This document shows, in pieces, positions 5,922-6,859 of a stretch of 6,859 nt of DNA; within the stretch, counting starts at the first letter, position 1, and each line of letters starts with the position of its first letter. Source of the DNA: Rhizobium sp. Q54 (GTDB lineage: Bacteria; Pseudomonadota; Alphaproteobacteria; SMXS01); NCBI GenBank assembly GCA_945872035.1, contig CAMBYA010000128.1:1-6859 (forward strand), written 5' to 3'. A program made the translations under genes and the position numbers. A model generated the notes under the pieces. It ran no database searches. It worked only from the letters and a program-made list of their open reading frames with translations, and had not been told where the DNA came from.

Positions 5922-6380
5922 ATGTCCCCTGCCGGCACATTCTGGAGTTTTTCCCTGCGGATCTACGGCGCGCCCGGCGTCGAGTCGGCGTGCCTGGATT
6001 TGCAGGATCGTTTCGGCGCCGACGTGAACCTGGTGCTCTATTGCCTGTGGATCGGCCGGGCGCTGACTCCGGAGGCGCTCGAGCAGGCGCTGGAGGCGGC
6101 CGCGCCGGTCCAGTCCTACATCCGGCCGTTGCGCGAGATGCGCCGGACGCTGCCGAAGGACGCAGCGGTCCGCGACGCGGTCAAGAAAGCCGAACTGGCG
6201 GCGGAAAAGCTCGAGCAGGACACGCTCGAGGCACTGGGAGAGGCGGGGGAGGCCAACACGGCTGCGGCGTTGGCCAATCTGGGGCTCTATGCGGAAGGGC
6301 TGGGGATCGACGTGGACCAGTTTCTGGAATCCTCCAGGCCGCTGATCGACGCAATGCACCACCAGCCGAACGCGCTCTAA
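5922..6380 (+). CDS. TIGR02444 / DUF2390 family protein
   Basis: A 152-residue cytoplasmic protein of unknown function. The N-terminal half carries the family pattern: an early F-W pair (7-8) with SLRIYGAPGVE (11-21), then the strongly conserved LDLQDRFGADVNLVLYCLW (25-43), and PLREMRRTLPKD (69-80). The following stretch VRDAVKKAELAAEKLEQDTL (83-102) is a charged helix, and the C-terminal third (103-152) is less conserved. No catalytic motif or signal peptide is visible. The ATG at 5922 places the F-W motif at the expected distance from the N-terminus; the ribosome site is weak. It is divergent from the DUF465 gene and convergent with ubiX, sharing four bases at the stops (6377-6380). Family placement is from recognised motifs; the function remains unknown. 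Confidence 0.88.
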   Translation: MSPAGTFWSFSLRIYGAPGVESACLDLQDRFGADVNLVLYCLWIGRALTPEALEQALEAAAPVQSYIRPLREMRRTLPKDAAVRDAVKKAELAAEKLEQDTLEALGEAGEANTAAALANLGLYAEGLGIDVDQFLESSRPLIDAMHHQPNAL

Positions 6381-6859
6381 TCCTCCCGCCAGCGAAAGGC
6401 GAGCTCGTTGTCGATGCCGAAAAGATCGAGCAGGCGGCCCACCGAATGATCGACGATCTGCTGCACGGTTTCCGGGCGCGGGTAGAAGGCGGGCAGCGGC
6501 GGCGCGATGATGGCGCCCATCTCGGTCAGCGCCGCCATGGTGCGGAGATGGCCCAGATGCAGCGGCGACTCGCGCAGCATCAGCACCAGCCGGCGGCGTT
6601 CCTTGAGGGTGACGTCGGCGGCGCGGGTGAGCAAAGTGGTGGTGACGCCGGTCGCGATCTCCGACATGGAGCGCACCGAGCAGGGCGCGATGGCCATGCC
6701 GAGGCCCCGGAACGAGCCGGATGCGATGGCCGCGCCGACATCGGCGGCCGGATAATAGTGGTCGGCCAGCGCCCTGACCTCGGCGGGTTTCATGTCGGTC
6801 TCGTAGCCCAGCGTCAACTCGGCGGCCTTCGAGACCACCAGGTGACTTTCGATGCCGGA
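6377..6859 (-). CDS. ubiX: Flavin prenyltransferase UbiX (N-terminus outside window)
   Basis: UbiX joins a dimethylallyl group to FMN to make prenylated FMN, the cofactor of the UbiD decarboxylase in ubiquinone biosynthesis (and of related decarboxylases). The frame is open to base 6859, giving 160 visible residues starting SGIESHLVVSKAAELT; roughly 30-40 residues, including the first FMN-binding glycine-rich loop, lie beyond the edge. Counting from that Ser: SGSFRGLGM (47-55), PCSVRSM (59-65), RAADVTLKERR (79-89), RESPLHLGHL (96-105) and PPLPAFYPRP (120-129). These hold the lysine, arginine-glutamate and tyrosine that in characterised UbiX proteins contact the prenyl phosphate and FMN. A GTG at 6836-6838 is only an internal valine. 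UbiX-type rather than a phosphopantothenoylcysteine decarboxylase, given the LKERR and PAFY motifs. Convergent with the TIGR02444 gene. Confidence 0.96.
   Translation of the reverse strand, partial: SGIESHLVVSKAAELTLGYETDMKPAEVRALADHYYPAADVGAAIASGSFRGLGMAIAPCSVRSMSEIATGVTTTLLTRAADVTLKERRRLVLMLRESPLHLGHLRTMAALTEMGAIIAPPLPAFYPRPETVQQIVDHSVGRLLDLFGIDNELAFRWRED

Noticed and set aside
5846..5938. A longer N-terminus for the DUF465 protein beginning at 5938
   Set aside because: The added 31 residues are unlike the family and overlap the start of the divergent gene at 5922.
5796..6362. A 188-codon minus-strand open frame opposite the TIGR02444 gene
   Set aside because: It overlaps the DUF465 start and the TIGR02444 gene and has low-complexity Arg/Gln-rich content typical of antisense GC-rich frames.

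Overview
The window is GC-rich chromosomal DNA (roughly mid-60s % GC by eye), densely coded and without introns, phage or IS genes. The combination of a COQ9-family protein, UbiX, a DUF465/YdcH-like protein, a TIGR02444 protein and class I PurE/PurK suggests an alphaproteobacterium that makes ubiquinone. The window is too short to name the genus.

Layout, left to right. (1) 1-531, + strand: COQ9-family ubiquinone biosynthesis protein, missing its N-terminus at the window edge. (2) 528-3816, - strand, three genes read right to left: a cytochrome P450 closely resembling P450cam (CYP101 family), GDP-mannose 4,6-dehydratase (gmd), and a glycosyltransferase-like protein. (3) 3971-5547, - strand: purK and purE, a tight two-gene purine unit (8 bases between them) with a convincing promoter ahead of purE. 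(4) 5645-5845, - strand: a small DUF465 protein. (5) 5922-6380, + strand: a TIGR02444/DUF2390 protein, divergent from DUF465. (6) 6377-6859, - strand: UbiX flavin prenyltransferase, missing its N-terminus at the window edge.

How they fit together. COQ9, UbiX, PurE/PurK, DUF465 and TIGR02444 are core genes: coenzyme Q biosynthesis, de novo purine synthesis and small conserved proteins. The segment between COQ9 and purK (about 528-3816) looks accessory. It holds a soluble class I P450 with no ferredoxin or reductase beside it, one nucleotide-sugar enzyme without the reductase or aminotransferase that would use its product, and one glycosyltransferase-like gene with a strongly uneven base composition. 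The P450 keeps the heme, oxygen-activation and I-helix residues of P450cam, but the tyrosine that binds camphor is a histidine, so its substrate is probably not camphor.

I see no clear sign of a wholly new system. The most interesting items are the redesigned pocket of the P450, the isolated gmd/glycosyltransferase pair, the abrupt GC shift inside the glycosyltransferase gene, and a dyad within the purE promoter spacer. No tRNA, rRNA, CRISPR array, IS element or attachment site was recognised, and no gap between genes exceeds about 160 bases.
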